A stretch of 64,000 bases of DNA from Amyloporia xantha (GCA_036971615.1 JAYKKR010000001.1:3472001-3536000); one strand, 5' to 3'. Shown: positions 45,778 to 57,313, counted from the stretch's first letter. Made by a program: numbers and translations. Notes: generated from the letters alone by a model not told the origin.

Positions 45778-46584
45778 ATGAGCAGTCTACCACCTATCTA
45801 CTGGCACTACTTTACGCGTCCACTCCCTTACGCGCGGACACTTCTTCTTCAAGAACAGCTTCACCAAATCCAACTCAGCGATAGACGGAACGCTGGCACA
45901 CACAAGGATATTCTTCTTCTTCTGCAACACCGTCCAGTGTACACGGCTGGGCGCAGACAGTCAGCAACGTCGCCGGAGGTCCAGGCTGAGGCAGACCGCC
46001 TGAGAGGGATTGGGGCCGATTTTGTCACGACACAGCGTGGGGGCCAGACCACCTACCACGGTCCTGGTCAGCTTGTCGGATATCCGCTCCTCGATCTAGG
46101 CCGCTGGTCGCCGCCTCTCGGCATACGTTCGTACATCTGCAAAATGCAGCACATGCTGCAGAGCCATCTGTCAGAGGCCCACGATATAAAACACGCGTCG
46201 AGCGAGCACACCGGTGTGTTCCTGGACGCTCACAGGAAGATTGCAAGCATCGGTGTGCAAGTAAGGCACCGACTGACGACCCACGGCTTCGCCATGAATG
46301 TGACTCGAGAACCTCTTGCATGGTTCGAGAAAGTCGTTGCATGCGGGCTGGCCGATGTCTCGGCAGCATCCATCGCTGATGCTGTGGCCGACATCAGCGG
46401 CAAGGAGGCGACTGTCTCTGTCGAGGAAGAGATTGATGGTTTGGTGGCTAGATTCGGGAAGGCATACGAGCGGGAGATGGTAGAGCTTGATATGAGTGCT
46501 AAGGGAGATGTCGTGGACGCAATCCGGAGCATAGAGGAGGAAGCAAGTCGAGAAGGGGCATGGTTAGAAGCACCAGAACGGTGA
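45778..46584 (+). CDS. LIP2: Lipoyl(octanoyl) transferase, mitochondrial (LipB family)
   Basis: Transfers octanoate from acyl-carrier protein to lipoyl domains, first step of protein lipoylation in mitochondria, needed for glycine cleavage and 2-oxo acid dehydrogenases. A single exon of 268 codons. LipB motifs: HRPVYTAGRR, QRGGQTTYHGPGQLVGYPL, the lysine in RKIASIGVQV, THGFAMNV, and the cysteine of VACGLADVS; these include the conserved Lys and Cys of the active site. The ATG at 45778 was chosen because the frame upstream has no ATG; the N-terminus MSSLPPIYWHYFTRPLPYAR is short for a targeting sequence but contains basic residues. The C-terminus carries an acidic helical extension. Intact. 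Confidence 0.95.
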   Translation: MSSLPPIYWHYFTRPLPYARTLLLQEQLHQIQLSDRRNAGTHKDILLLLQHRPVYTAGRRQSATSPEVQAEADRLRGIGADFVTTQRGGQTTYHGPGQLVGYPLLDLGRWSPPLGIRSYICKMQHMLQSHLSEAHDIKHASSEHTGVFLDAHRKIASIGVQVRHRLTTHGFAMNVTREPLAWFEKVVACGLADVSAASIADAVADISGKEATVSVEEEIDGLVARFGKAYEREMVELDMSAKGDVVDAIRSIEEEASREGAWLEAPER

Positions 46585-48231
46585 CCGTCTGCAGCTAGTC
46601 GCGTCGCTCGAAATGGTACGCATGGTGGGACTGCAATCCTCCTTCTGAGATCCACCTCTTTGGGAATGGCACCGCCGGCACATTTCGACTGCTGTTCGCT
46701 ACCGCCGTCGGGTCTAGATCTTATCAACACAACTCGCTACCGCCGCCTGGTCCAGACACCGGGGCGAGATTTATGATAGACATCGCAGTCGCCACTTCGG
46801 TCGCCATACTTACCTGGCTGCCGACCATTTACTCCGGACGGCTGCGAATCTTAAGATCACGATCAAGTCCACGCTTACAGTGGAACAGCGGGTTTCCGAT
46901 TTGTTGTTCCGCAACCGATAGCTGAATCAGTGTCCCTGTACCGCAAGGACTCTCAAACTTATTTCTTCAGTTTGTCATGTACGCAGTGCTTGCTTTCTTC
47001 TGTCCATGAGGTGAGCTCGTCCTTCTATTGGAGACTATCTGGCATCGCTCCATGAATCGCACACCCTGACGTAGCATGAGTCTGTTCAGCGGCCATTCGT
47101 CAGTGCAGGACCGGTCGCTGAGACTTGGCTGAGACTGATTGACAGCGTAACAAATTGACATCATATTGTGGCCAGGGACGAGATGCATCCGATCCTTACA
47201 TTCACGTCGTACGCGTAACTCGAACATTCGCCTACAGTAGCTTATCCCCGTTTATCCATCACCAACTGATCCTCCAATTTCTCCGCCCGGAGTATGCAAC
47301 TGCCAACTGGCCATGTCTACGTTCAGAGTTACCACCACCTCCCGGCGATTTCCGGGCAATCTAGTATCACGTTGACTGTATCTCTGGTCACCATGCTGCT
47401 TCGAGCTTTCTCAAGCCCGATTCTTCGCGGTTGGATCTGCAACTTACACGCATGCGTGTTGTCCTGGTGAGCGTTCCGGTCGGCTTTATCTGCGCACGTC
47501 TGACCTTACACGTGTAGCGCCGCTCTCACTTTGTCCTTCCTCGAATCCTCGGAGCAGATCATGGGTTGCGATGCAGGCGCAGAGCCCTCCCACTACTCTC
47601 CGTTAAGGTCGCAGACGACCTTCTTTTGAGGACATCACATGCCTTTTCCACTCCACCGCCTCATGAATCCTCCGTCGTCTTGCTCCATGACAAGACAAAT
47701 GCATCAGTCTGATCGATGGTTACGAGCTTGCGCAGTAGTGCAGCACGAGCTGGTGTGCAACGTTGATCGTTGGTTGATCGAAAAAACATTCCGAGGACAG
47801 ATAAGATCAGGCCAGGGACGTCGAGTTATTTCCAGTGAAGGTGTGTACCATATGGTCGAAGTCTACTTAGTGAAGACAGATACCTGAGTATCACACACTA
47901 TAGGTGCAGCGTATGTCTAAATCCAGGATGTTCAGTCCCGGTGTAGACTCGGAAGGCGAATTTCGGCGGAACGCCACCCCATATTGGTCATGAGCAGTTC
48001 ATCTCTCATGGTCTTTCCTTTCTGCTGCCGATTCTGGCTGGCGCTGTGATCCGTTGCGGGGGACAGCCTGATCTCGGGTTTCCGGACCCCTTGAAAATTT
48101 GGGTCCTAACAAGGGAAGTCCACTCGATCATGCATACTCGGTCCATATGCAACGAGAGCATATGGTCGTACCGCAACATCTTGTGACGCGTATCATATGG
48201 CGGACCGACACCCATATAGGTTCGCAATTGC
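46585..48231. other. 1.6-kb spacer, no gene seen
   Basis: Short unsupported frames only (47155-47364 plus, 47639-47887 plus, 46967-47227 minus). No RNA gene or repeat recognised. Confidence 0.45.
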
Positions 48232-48241
48232 GTTATATAAA
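48232..48241 (+). promoter_or_regulatory. Probable TATA box of the GH16 gene
   Basis: GTTATATAAA-type sequence about 85 bp upstream of ATG 48323, followed by a CT-rich leader (TACCCCTCCTACAGTCCC). Confidence 0.6.
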
Positions 48242-48322
48242 GCGGCTCTCTTCAACTTGCACTTCATTCCTCAGTACCCCTCCTACAGTCCCTTTCCCTC
48301 CGTCTCATCCAACGCTCCGAGC

Positions 48323-49830
48323 ATGCGTTCTGCAATTTCTACCTTCATAGCCCTGTCTGCCCTCGCTCATGAGGCCCTCGGTGCCACGTACAATATCGAT
48401 GCAACTTACATCGGCACAGACTTCCTCAATTCCTGGACTCATGAAGCCATCTCAGACCCCACTGGTGGGAGAGTGTGAGTGGCATTCACTCAGTGGATTG
48501 TACATGCAATGTTCTGTTACACCAGCATTCTACCGTCTCGGCCCGTTTACAACAATATCATGCTCATATTTCACTCTTTGAATTTCAGGAACTACGTTGA
48601 TCAAGCAACAGCGCTGGCAGATAACCTTACTTACGCGTCCGGCGATACCCTTATTATGCGCTGCGACGACACGACTGTTTTGACCTCCTCTGATCCGGGG
48701 CGCAACAGTGTGCGCATAAAAAGTAACGCGCAATACTCGACACACGTTACCGTGTACGTTCGAAACTTCTTTCTGCCAAGCCGTTCACTCAAACTTCTGT
48801 ACAGTTTCAATATCAGACACATGCCCCAGGGTTGCGCCACTTGGCCAGCTGCCTGGGAAACGAATGACCAGGATTGGCCCGATGCAGGTGAAGTAGACGT
48901 GGTGAGTGCCTACACTTGCATGTGATAAGAGACACCATTAATGGATGCATTACTTCTCTTCCTGCGCGTCATGCAATCTTTCACCCCTGAAGTGAGTCAC
49001 TGATGTCCCATGCGGTTTGCACTCTGTTGACCTGGGGCTCTCTTAGGCTTGAGGGTGTCAATGACGTTACCCCGAACACAATCTCACTTCATGTTGGCAG
49101 CACTTGTTCGATGCCAAGTTCGCGCGACCAGTCTGGGTAAGCTCACGTGACTGACTACTCGGATTAACCCATACTCATCTCGATGTCGGATAATCTAGCT
49201 CTGCGAACTCGAACAACTGCGATGTCAACACAGATGGGAACAGCGGTTGCGGCGTCTCCGCTCCGACCGATAACAGTTATGGACCTGACTTCAATAGTGC
49301 AGGTGGCGGCTGGTACGCCATGGAGAGGACGACTACCGAGGTTAAGGTCTGGTTCTGGAGCAGAGGTGACAGCAGTGTGCCCGGAGATGTCTCAGGCGCG
49401 GAGAACTCGATTGACACTGACAACTGGGTATGGTTTAATGTACCTGATAACTGCAATGGGATGGGCTAACGGGACGATCCTCGTCACAGGGTCAACCCGT
49501 AGCATACTTCCCCAACACTGATTGTGATATCGACTCTGTGTTTGGGGCTAACAACATTATCTTTGACTTGACGTTCTGTCAGTTGACCCACGTTGTCACT
49601 ACACTCGGGTGCTGACCCCACTTTGATTCTCAGGTGGAAGTTGGGCCGGTATATCATCAGTGTACAGCGATGCTGGCTGTCCCGGTGACTGCGTTGGTGA
49701 GTTGTTTCGCTCCTATTGCCCATTGTCCTTTTCCTGAACATTCATTTGCTCGCCAGACTACGTCAACAGCAACCCCAGCGCATTCTCAGAAGCATACTGG
49801 GACGTCGCCGCAGTCCTGGTATACACCTAA
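48323..49830 (+). CDS. Secreted GH16 endo-1,3(4)-beta-glucanase (Lam16-like)
   Basis: Cleaves beta-1,3 and mixed beta-glucans, in wall remodelling or nutrition. Signal peptide MRSAISTFIALSALAHEALG. Mature sequence follows the Phanerochaete Lam16A pattern: YIGTDFLNSWTHEAI, NYVDQATALADNLTYASGD, HMPQGCATWPAAWETND, the catalytic region GEVDV then EGVNDVTPN, GGGWYAMERTTTEVKVWFW, VAYFPNTDCDI and NPSAFSEAYWDVA. Introns are canonical except at the catalytic site: exon 3 ends at 48901 with GEVDV, and the strong acceptor at 49045-49046 leaves the next exon one base out of phase with LEGVND. Using the AG at 49052-49053 restores frame but removes the catalytic Glu. So either one base is extra here or this copy is inactive. 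Family call is firm. Confidence 0.9.
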
Positions 49831-50351
49831 TCTTGACTCGCGCTGAGCATTGAGCTAGTGTATACCCGTTATGACCATTCATGAGTTCGATTGGGTCCTT
49901 TTCTCGTTGTTCTCAGACTCCTGTATGGAACAGAGCGAGTGGTGGCGCGGTCAGGTGTCGACATAAGCACACGGCTGTCCGTTGTGTCTGTGTTATAATC
50001 CCTCACTCAAACTACCGATGTAGGCTAATTAGCAATGTACTTACTACACACGCACGCTATATTTATCACTTTCATCAGTCCATGCATGCATGTGCCAAGA
50101 GCATGATACGAGCCTGATACCAGGTATCTTGCTATTCTTAGCTCTGTTCATTGGCAATTGAAGTAACAGGGTGCTAACCAGATCTACAAAGCTCAGCTAA
50201 AGGTCCGGACCATGTGCTGATTCAGAAGCGATAGAAGAGATATGGTATATGACTGGAAGGCCGCCCGCTAACGGGGAAATAGTACGTACTAGAAGCTCAC
50301 TTCAAGCAAGCGACACCTCGTTCACGATAACCTACTCAAAGCGTCTCCGTA
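49831..50351. other. Convergent spacer between GH16 and GH5 genes
   Basis: 3' UTRs of both; no frame of interest. Confidence 0.5.
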
Positions 50352-52006
50352 TCACAGGAGATAAGCCGAGAAGTCAAACGCCGCTTCGGCGTTCAGCGCA
50401 TCCTGGGCGGCCTGTTTGAGGGTGCTCCACGAGGGATCATCAACAAGCCCAATCTCGTAATCGGTGTCCCACTGTCATGCAAGGTCGAGGTCAGTGGATG
50501 GGCGACAATATCTGGCATAGACGACGCACGTGAGGGTCCGCATTCGGGAGGACTTCCCAGTACAACCAGGGCAGGCCGGCAGCCGTGATCGCAGACGCCC
50601 AGTTCTGAATGTTGGCATTCCGGGTGTCCGTATCGAGCTGGTCGCCAGACGGGCAATCGTTGTTGGACGTGTCAAAGTAGCAAGCACCCCTGCGATATCG
50701 CCGCAGATGCAAGGCGGCGCCCGTGATCAATGAAGTGATCACTCGCACGAGACGGCTGCAGAGCACGGGCTTACCATTCCTCCATGATCAGCTTCTTGCC
50801 CGCATCTTGCGCCTGTTGAACATAGGTCTGGATGGCGGACGTCTCCAAGTCCCCAGGAGAGTAGGCATGGATCGAGATGACGTCCAGATCGTCACAGGTC
50901 AAGTAATCGGGCTGGACCGATTCGGCCATCCATGACTCGCCACCGGTCATTACGAGGATCTGAATTATATGCATCAATTCAAGTATCAGCGCTCCAAGTG
51001 AGACCAGGAGTGACTCGATTTGAATGACGCACCCCACTGTTGTCACCAAGCTGCCCTTTGATTGTGGTCGCGCGGCTGCATTGCCTGACGCAAGAAGCCA
51101 AGATGAGATCACATAATGGGAACAAGGCACAGAACTCGCATACCATTGTTGATTAGCTTGGACGAATGATTGACCCTGCGGACGCAGGGTGAGTGTACAG
51201 AGATATGACAACCCTCCGACAGACGTACTTTTCCAATCATGGCTTCATTCTCCGCCTCGAAGCCGAAGATGTATTCGTTGAGCTCCTTCCAGGGCTTGCC
51301 CAGGGTTGTATGCACGTGGTTGAGGATATGGACGAGGCGCTGGTCGAAAGCCGTCTGTGCCTCGCTGTCGGTGTAGAAGTCTCCGGTGCCGTAGGCTTTA
51401 CCGTAGACATCATTGCCAGCGAGAGCGTTGAAGCTATGCATGTCTATAAGCAACTAGAAAATATCAAGGGAGTTAGTGATGATCTGCGTCAATTTAATCA
51501 CTATCAAAGGCATTACTTTGATGCCATATGAGTTAGCAGCGACCATAACATCATCAAGACGCTCCAGGACCGTGTCGTCGTAACATGCCGCGACGCCGTA
51601 ACAGATCGCGTTCGGCTCCAGATCAGGGTAAGAATCGATGTTGGTGCCCTGAGGTGTTTTATCAGAATTTGCGCGATCGAGATGACAGCAGAGCCAGATC
51701 ACTTTACTTTTTGAGCCCCGGATTCGCCATCAAGCCAGACACGCAGGACCTTCATACCAGCGCTTTGCATTCCCCTGTCAGTGGAATGTGTATCTCGTTC
51801 AGTGCGATACCATGAAAATTATAATTCGGACAGAGAATAGGCGATAGCGAAACTTACTCAAGTAGAGTCGTTCTATCATCTTCGGAAAGACCTGCAGCAT
51901 AGTACAGATTGTTACCAGCAAATGAATTGGCTGCGTGCACGACTGGGGCAGCGACAAAGGCAGTTGCTGCCAACGTCAAGGCGAAAGGGCTTTTGAACAT
52001 GACCAT
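50352..52006 (-). CDS. Secreted glycoside hydrolase family 5 enzyme
   Basis: ATG 52006 (MVMFKSPFALTLAATAFVAA) gives a signal peptide, then a GH5 TIM barrel over about eight exons: GMQSAGMKVLRVWLDGESG, LDDVMVAANSYGIK, LLIDMHSFNALAG, the acid/base region IFGFEAENEAMIGK, VISIHAYSPGD, nucleophile region KKLIMEEWGAC, LPWLYWEVLPNADPHWD and the end SWSTLKQAAQDALNAEAAF. Two glutamates are at the positions expected for retaining GH5 catalysis. The subfamily was not identified; it lacks the usual fungal endomannanase ANEPRC signature, so the substrate (a beta-glucan, mannan or fungal-wall polymer) is open. Introns are canonical. Convergent with the GH16 gene; both are secreted carbohydrate-active enzymes. 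Confidence 0.87.
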
Positions 52007-53213
52007 GACGGGAGAGGCTGATGTGATACTTCTTCAAGTCTGGAGAACTCACCTTTATATCGCTGCTTCGAAACGGCTCACCTGACATACCAGAGACAAT
52101 GTCCATGCGAAACATGATATCCTGTACTGTCATGAGATCATAACCCATGTGGCGAGACTGTATATCCTCAGCCGCGAAGAGTGTGGCCATGCACGCCATA
52201 AGGATTCTCGAGGAAGACAACAGCAACCGCTGATCGATACTCACTGAGATCAATCAGCCCGATGTAGATATAAGCACCGCGACCCGGGTAAAAAGATTCA
52301 ATTCAAGTAGCATACGCCGTACGCGTAGGGCTATGCACTGCACATAAATCAGAGTCTGACGGAGATTCCTACGTACATTGTTCCTTATGGGCTCCAGCGC
52401 TGTTGATCTTGAGACTACTGGAGGACGTTCTGGCGGGGCTGGTTGCTCGGATACTAGTAGAACGGTGAGGTCGTCCGAGTCATACAGTCGTGTGCTTCCT
52501 CAAGATGGTGTCTGTGCTCATAGCGAGCCGTCGCAATCGGACAGGCCTGTCTGCCTCGATCATTCGAAATCAGGGCGATCGCTTGTTGCCCCAGCGCTCC
52601 TGCCGTCCCATGGCTACGGTTGACGATGCTTTACCATGGACTCCACGCGATGTAGAGTCGGCACCGTTCGGTATCACCCACGGACACCCACTACGCCAGC
52701 CGCAGCAGCTTCGCGAGGTCTTCTTATTCTACGTCGTGTACGACACCGGTAATTATAGGCTTTGAGCCTCGTTCAGATTCAGCACTGAAAGTCGCAGACA
52801 CCTAGTTTCAGTGGTTTATTCAACGGCTGATGTGGGTAAAAGAAGTACAGGTCGCTGAGGTCGGTCTATCAACCAGATTCAATCTACCAACCCACACGCA
52901 ACACTGCAGTGTTGTTTCAGTTAGGCCTCCACAACGATCTGGGGCCGTTATGTAAAGGTGATTATGAGAATCGGGTCCGTTGAAACCACGTGAGCACGCC
53001 ATGCGAGTCCGATTTGAACAAAGTCAATAGAATGACGATAGCTCTGTAATCCAAGAAAGAGCGCAATCCAGCTTCTATCCAGGCAAGGCGTTTCCACGGG
53101 CATAGCGTCAAATACGCGACGTCGGGCAGAGCACTGCCTGTCACTTCATGTCCTCATTGTCGCTCGTCACATCAAGCTGCTCGACAGTTCGAATTCACTG
53201 ATCTTGCACCGCA
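52007..53213. other. 1.2-kb spacer, no supportable gene
   Basis: Open plus frame 52490-52765 and short minus frames are present without splice or domain support. A possible TATA for the GH5 gene (minus strand CTTATATCTA) lies near 52265-52275. Confidence 0.4.
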
Positions 53214-53864
53214 ATGAAGCTCCTCATCCTTGGCGGGACTGGCCCGGCAGGCATCAAACTGATCGAGGAGGCGCTTTCAGCGCAGCACACCTTGGTCGTG
53301 TATGCCCGGTCTCCCAGCAAACTTCCCGAATCAATCTCGACAAATCCTGCTGTGACCGTCGTCGAGGGCCAACTGGCAGATGTTGACAAACTTACTGAAG
53401 CGCTGGAGGGAGTCGAGGCCGTGCTGTCTGTGCTTGGACCGGGCAAAGGCCATCCGAGCGGTACACCCCTCGCGCACGCATACGGTCCCATCCTCGACGC
53501 GATGAAGAAACAAAACATCACACGCCTCATTGCGTTGGGGACGCCCAGCATCAGAGACGATAATGACAAGTTCAGCCTTACCTTCGCGGCGCTGATCTTT
53601 GGCATCTCCCACTTTGCGCGTAATGCGTACAACGACATTATAGCCATCGGAGAGACGATTAGATCTCGAGGGGAGGGTCTGGAGTGGACGATTGTGAGGG
53701 TGCCGATACTCAATGATCGGGATACGAGGGAAGTCGTCGCAGGATATGTTGGGGATGGAAAGACGGGGGCAATCCTGTCCAGGTTGGGATTCGCCGCGTT
53801 CGTTGTCGGGGAGCTGGATAAAAGCGAATGGACTGGGAAAGCGCCTCTGATTTCTTCCGCATGA
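53214..53864 (+). CDS. NAD(P)-binding Rossmann protein (NmrA/SDR-like)
   Basis: Single exon, 216 residues. The N-terminal MKLLILGGTGPAG is the glycine-rich dinucleotide-binding turn of atypical short-chain dehydrogenases (NAD(P)H-binding, PF13460 type). VYARSPSKLPES supplies the basic residue that often favours NADPH, VTVVEGQLADVDKL the adenine-side acidic motif, and AVLSVLGPGKGHPSG plus TRLIALGTPSIRDDNDKF the substrate-side strands; WTIVRVPIL is the conserved late strand. There is no Tyr-x-x-x-Lys catalytic pair, so it may be a reductase of unknown substrate or a redox sensor. Many Agaricomycetes carry close relatives annotated only as NAD(P)-binding protein. Intact, ATG 53214. Confidence 0.88.
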   Translation: MKLLILGGTGPAGIKLIEEALSAQHTLVVYARSPSKLPESISTNPAVTVVEGQLADVDKLTEALEGVEAVLSVLGPGKGHPSGTPLAHAYGPILDAMKKQNITRLIALGTPSIRDDNDKFSLTFAALIFGISHFARNAYNDIIAIGETIRSRGEGLEWTIVRVPILNDRDTREVVAGYVGDGKTGAILSRLGFAAFVVGELDKSEWTGKAPLISSA

Positions 53865-54184
53865 TGGTCAGCCGGTCATCGTCGTTGTTTCACCTTTGAT
53901 CTTACGGTGAGTCCTCTCGTCATTCGAACTGTGATTTTGAAGGCTGACGCACAGTTTCGGTCCATAACTATTTCCAGGAGGATTTTTTCTGTGACTAGGT
54001 TTTCATCGATTGATGAGGTGAGCTAGGCTCATGGGCAAGCACAAGGAGAAATTCGCTAGGATATGATCCATATGAGCTTTCAAGACCATGATTGATTTTG
54101 ATTTGTTTAAATTGATGGTTGTCGGTCGACGTAAGACTCATGAGGTGGGCGTGCACAGCATTGACTCTAGACGCCCATTATTAG

Positions 54185-54199
54185 ATCGACGATCAATTT
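54185..54199. repeat. Target site duplication of the SINE (3' side of element)
   Basis: ATCGACGATCAATTT, identical to 54558-54572. The last T residues merge with the poly(T) tail. Confidence 0.85.
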
Positions 54200-54557
54200 T
54201 TTTTTTTTTTTTTTTTTTTTTGGGGGAGTGTTGCCGCACATAACCCCCCAGCTTGCACCGGGCGGAAAGGGGCACCCCTCGGCAGCCGACAAAGTCGTCT
54301 CTCTGGGGCCACTAGAGTAGCAGGGGACCAGGACCCCGCAGACTCACCATGGGAGGAAATGCATTATGCACACGACCGGCCCGTCGATACGGAGTACCGG
54401 AAGTAGTGTGGGACTCTCACCCACTAAAACCCCCCGGTGGCGAGTTTCGGACAGTCATTGCTGCCCAGGACGGGCTCGAACCCATATCACACTGATATTT
54501 TCAGCTGACATGAGCCGAGGCTTGTTGGCGATGCTGCCACTGCACCACCACCGCCCC
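54197..54557 (-). mobile_element. tRNA-derived SINE retrotransposon
   Basis: Read on the minus strand. The 5' head starts GGGGCGGTGGTGGTGCAGTG and holds a Pol III A box (TGGTGCAGTGG, complement of about 54537-54547) and a B box (GGTTCGAGCCC, complement of 54472-54482), as in a tRNA gene. A tRNA-unrelated body follows, then a 3' stem (GGGGGGTTATGTGCG pairing with GCAACACTCCCCC) directly before a pure A tail of about 25 nt (T run 54197-54221). The whole is flanked by a 12-15-bp target duplication. It encodes no protein; mobility would depend on a partner LINE. The intact tail and perfect duplication suggest a young insertion. Inserted in the spacer behind the NAD(P)-binding gene. Confidence 0.87.
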
Positions 54558-54572
54558 ATCGACGATCAATTT
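54558..54572. repeat. Target site duplication of the SINE (5' side of element)
   Basis: ATCGACGATCAATTT, copy of 54185-54199. Confidence 0.85.
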
Positions 54573-56905
54573 GATGTGATCCTGAACTGGTAGGCCATCG
54601 CCCAGTTGTCTCTTATCCACATCGTCTGTCTCTTTGTCTCCAATGCTAGCAGGCCGATTGATATGCTCCCGTATGGCTTATTGATGCGCAGTGTGCCGCA
54701 TTATACTTCGCGGCGTTATGTCAGGATTATTCAACTCCATCGACTGTCTGTCAACTTCAAGCTCTGGGGTACTCGGGCCATTATGGTCGATATCACAACA
54801 GGATTGTTTCGGCACTCAGGCTTTTGCTATGTTAGAATTTTACAGTAATGATCACGGACGTTTGAATTTTCTCTCGAATTTTACCTTTGGCTCTATATAG
54901 CATAGCAACTTAGAATGATCATAAGGTCCGTTTTGGGTTTTATGTCATTCGAACATTGTTGGACCTAATCTTTTTCTACGAAGGACATGTTTTCTCTTCC
55001 ATTCTATTCAATTGATACGCAATTACTAAGGCTGCGATAAATTTATTCGGCCGGTTCACGCTTCACTTATTTTCGGCCAGTCAACGCGTGCACTCATGAT
55101 AGCCCTTTAAGATTCTAACATCGATAGTAAAACCTCACTGGCACTTCATGACCTCAAGAGATTACATGTGATTACAATCATTACGATGGAAGCTCGCCTT
55201 TTGAACTTCGGGCTACCTAACAACCGGTGAGCAGCGGTTCTCTCAGGATATGGCACCCGTGATTCTATCTTGTGGAACAGGATCTCCGAGTCAAATAATT
55301 GTCAGCACGAAGGTCCGGTCTCTCACCAGCAGAACTGACAATGGCCGGATGTAGGAGTGTCTACAACGTGCAATCATGCAAGACCGTAATTGACCGGTGA
55401 CTGAATTGGATCTATTTTTAGGTTCCATTCAGTCACTGCTCTTCATAAGCAGATCACTCCTTTTACCAACAGGCACATTGTCGCGCACGTGAAGCAAGAA
55501 CTGTGCCTGGTCAGCTGTGGCTACTTTCCGACACCCCGGACTTCTGTACTTGTGAGGGGTCATGGAAATCTACATTGAACTTCACTGGCGTGAGTGGATT
55601 AATGCTGAGAAATCTGTCGATTCATAGACTCGCATGACAGCGGACACGTCTGTGCTACACGCGTCGCTCCTGCATATATCATGCGAACTGACTTTTTTCA
55701 CCCTTTGTCATTCAGGTCATCGGTGTGATGTTCACTGACTACATCTTTCGCGACAATCAATAATTATGGAGATTATGGAGTACAAGTGGGTATAGGGCAA
55801 AAATCAGCGTCATTTCCTAGATTTTCCCGTGGGCACCCAGGCCATATTGTCGTCCTCGAGCATTTCCGCCTATGCAGCCCCGCATGGATGTCAGTATTTG
55901 AACCCTCTTTCGGAAGGGCTATCCAGATGCTCACGATATCTTGCTTCCGTGGTTGCCGTATGACATGCTTTTTGGCTGAATCGGATGATTGCGTAGGCTA
56001 TGATCTGCATAAGGAGGACGATGCAATCGTCCTGTTCGATGATGCTTACTAGATCCACCACATATTCCGCCGAAGACTCTGTTCTGGATATTGACAATAA
56101 ATGCTTCCGATCATCTTCACTGGATGAATTCTGGAAGCAAGCCATAGGTGAGAGGCAAGGACATCTGCAGACCCGCATAGAAGCTTACTTTCGACTTGCC
56201 AAATTGTTTAGAGGACAAGAACGTTCGCATCGTTGAGTATTCTGAGCGTAGGTGAGAGTAAAGGTCACTGGCAGTCCGCACGCTTCGATAGAGGGGATTA
56301 AGCCGTTGAAAAGAGATGCCTTGGTCTCTTATATGTTGATACTCGGCCGTTATACAGGACCAGTGGATAGGACGGGGATCATTTCTGGTCCTTGGCACCT
56401 GACATATTGTTGATGACGCCAGGGCCGAGGAAAGCCATAGCTGTGGAAGTTATCACGGTGCTCAAATGGGTGTCCGGCCTACTTCTCAGGTTAGCATTTG
56501 TTCCAGGGATGTCTGCAAATAGCGCAGAAGTGAACCAGCCGGCGTGTCATCTGGCTCGTGCAGCTGCATCGGGCGCGACTGATCCCGACTTGACAGTGTC
56601 AGTGATCACGCATTGCTGACATGGTCGGAGAAAGAGGGGATGTCTGGATCGCCCTGGAAGGCCACTGATCTTCCCATCTTACTAATCAAACATGCAAGAT
56701 CATGGACTAGACAGATCTAGGAGCCGTCTCTTGTGTCTTCATGGTGATATTTAAGCTCCCCTCACCGACAGATTATTTCAATATATAGTCGCCGGTGGGA
56801 GTAACAGAGCACAATGTCGTAGCCTGGATGCATAAGAATCGGAGCGGGATACCGACGGCCTGGAATATCTGAGCGAACAGAAGCTACGCAGCTTCAGATG
56901 CTTCC
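54573..56905. other. 2.3-kb AT-rich, gene-poor stretch
   Basis: Markedly AT-richer than its surroundings between 54600 and 55500. Short frames at 55786-56052 and 56000-56236 (plus) and 55891-56178 (minus) look partly protein-like (for example SSLDEFWKQAIGERQGHLQ), perhaps remnants of a decayed gene, but none can be joined into a model. Confidence 0.4.
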
Positions 56906-57313
56906 CTAATGATGCAGTGCTTCGATGAATGAATGGATCCCGTGATGCTTACTGCACGTACGTGTACATTCATAGTATACCGCAGCTAGCTGACAAGCAA
57001 GATCAGCATCCAGGTCGAGCAATCGTGAATTAGGTTCTGATGAATAGTCATTTTTCTGTACACGCCCACGGAGATGTGTATAGCATGTGACAGTATCTCG
57101 GTCATACCTTGTACAATAGCAATACACGGGACATTGGGACATATGTCTTGGAGAACACGACAGTAAGTGATTAGCCAGAATCGGCTCTTCGTGCCTTTTT
57201 GCGATGCAATCATGAGCTGACATAGCTGTCGAAGGAGAAATAATAATGTCTGTAGGACGCTCAAATCCCTCCACGAAGGCCATGTGAAGTACGTCCTGCT
57301 CTTGCTGCGACAT
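56906..57313 (-). CDS. 135-codon open frame directly following the pseudouridine synthase stop
   Basis: Begins with ATG immediately after the TGA that ends the upstream gene and in the same frame (the stop and this start are adjacent codons). Encodes MSQQEQDVLHMAFVEGFERP onward, with many Cys and His in the middle (CPVYCYCT), ending in IHSFIEALHH. No domain recognised. It may be a stop-codon readthrough extension, part of the last exon if the TGA is an error, or a chance frame. No independent promoter can be argued. Confidence 0.3.
   Translation of the reverse strand: MSQQEQDVLHMAFVEGFERPTDIIISPSTAMSAHDCIAKRHEEPILANHLLSCSPRHMSQCPVYCYCTRYDRDTVTCYTHLRGRVQKNDYSSEPNSRLLDLDADLACQLAAVYYECTRTCSKHHGIHSFIEALHH

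Noticed and set aside
54460..54557. A genuine tRNA gene on the minus strand
   Set aside because: A and B boxes are present, but the T-stem pairs poorly, and the poly(A) tail and target duplication mark it as a SINE head.
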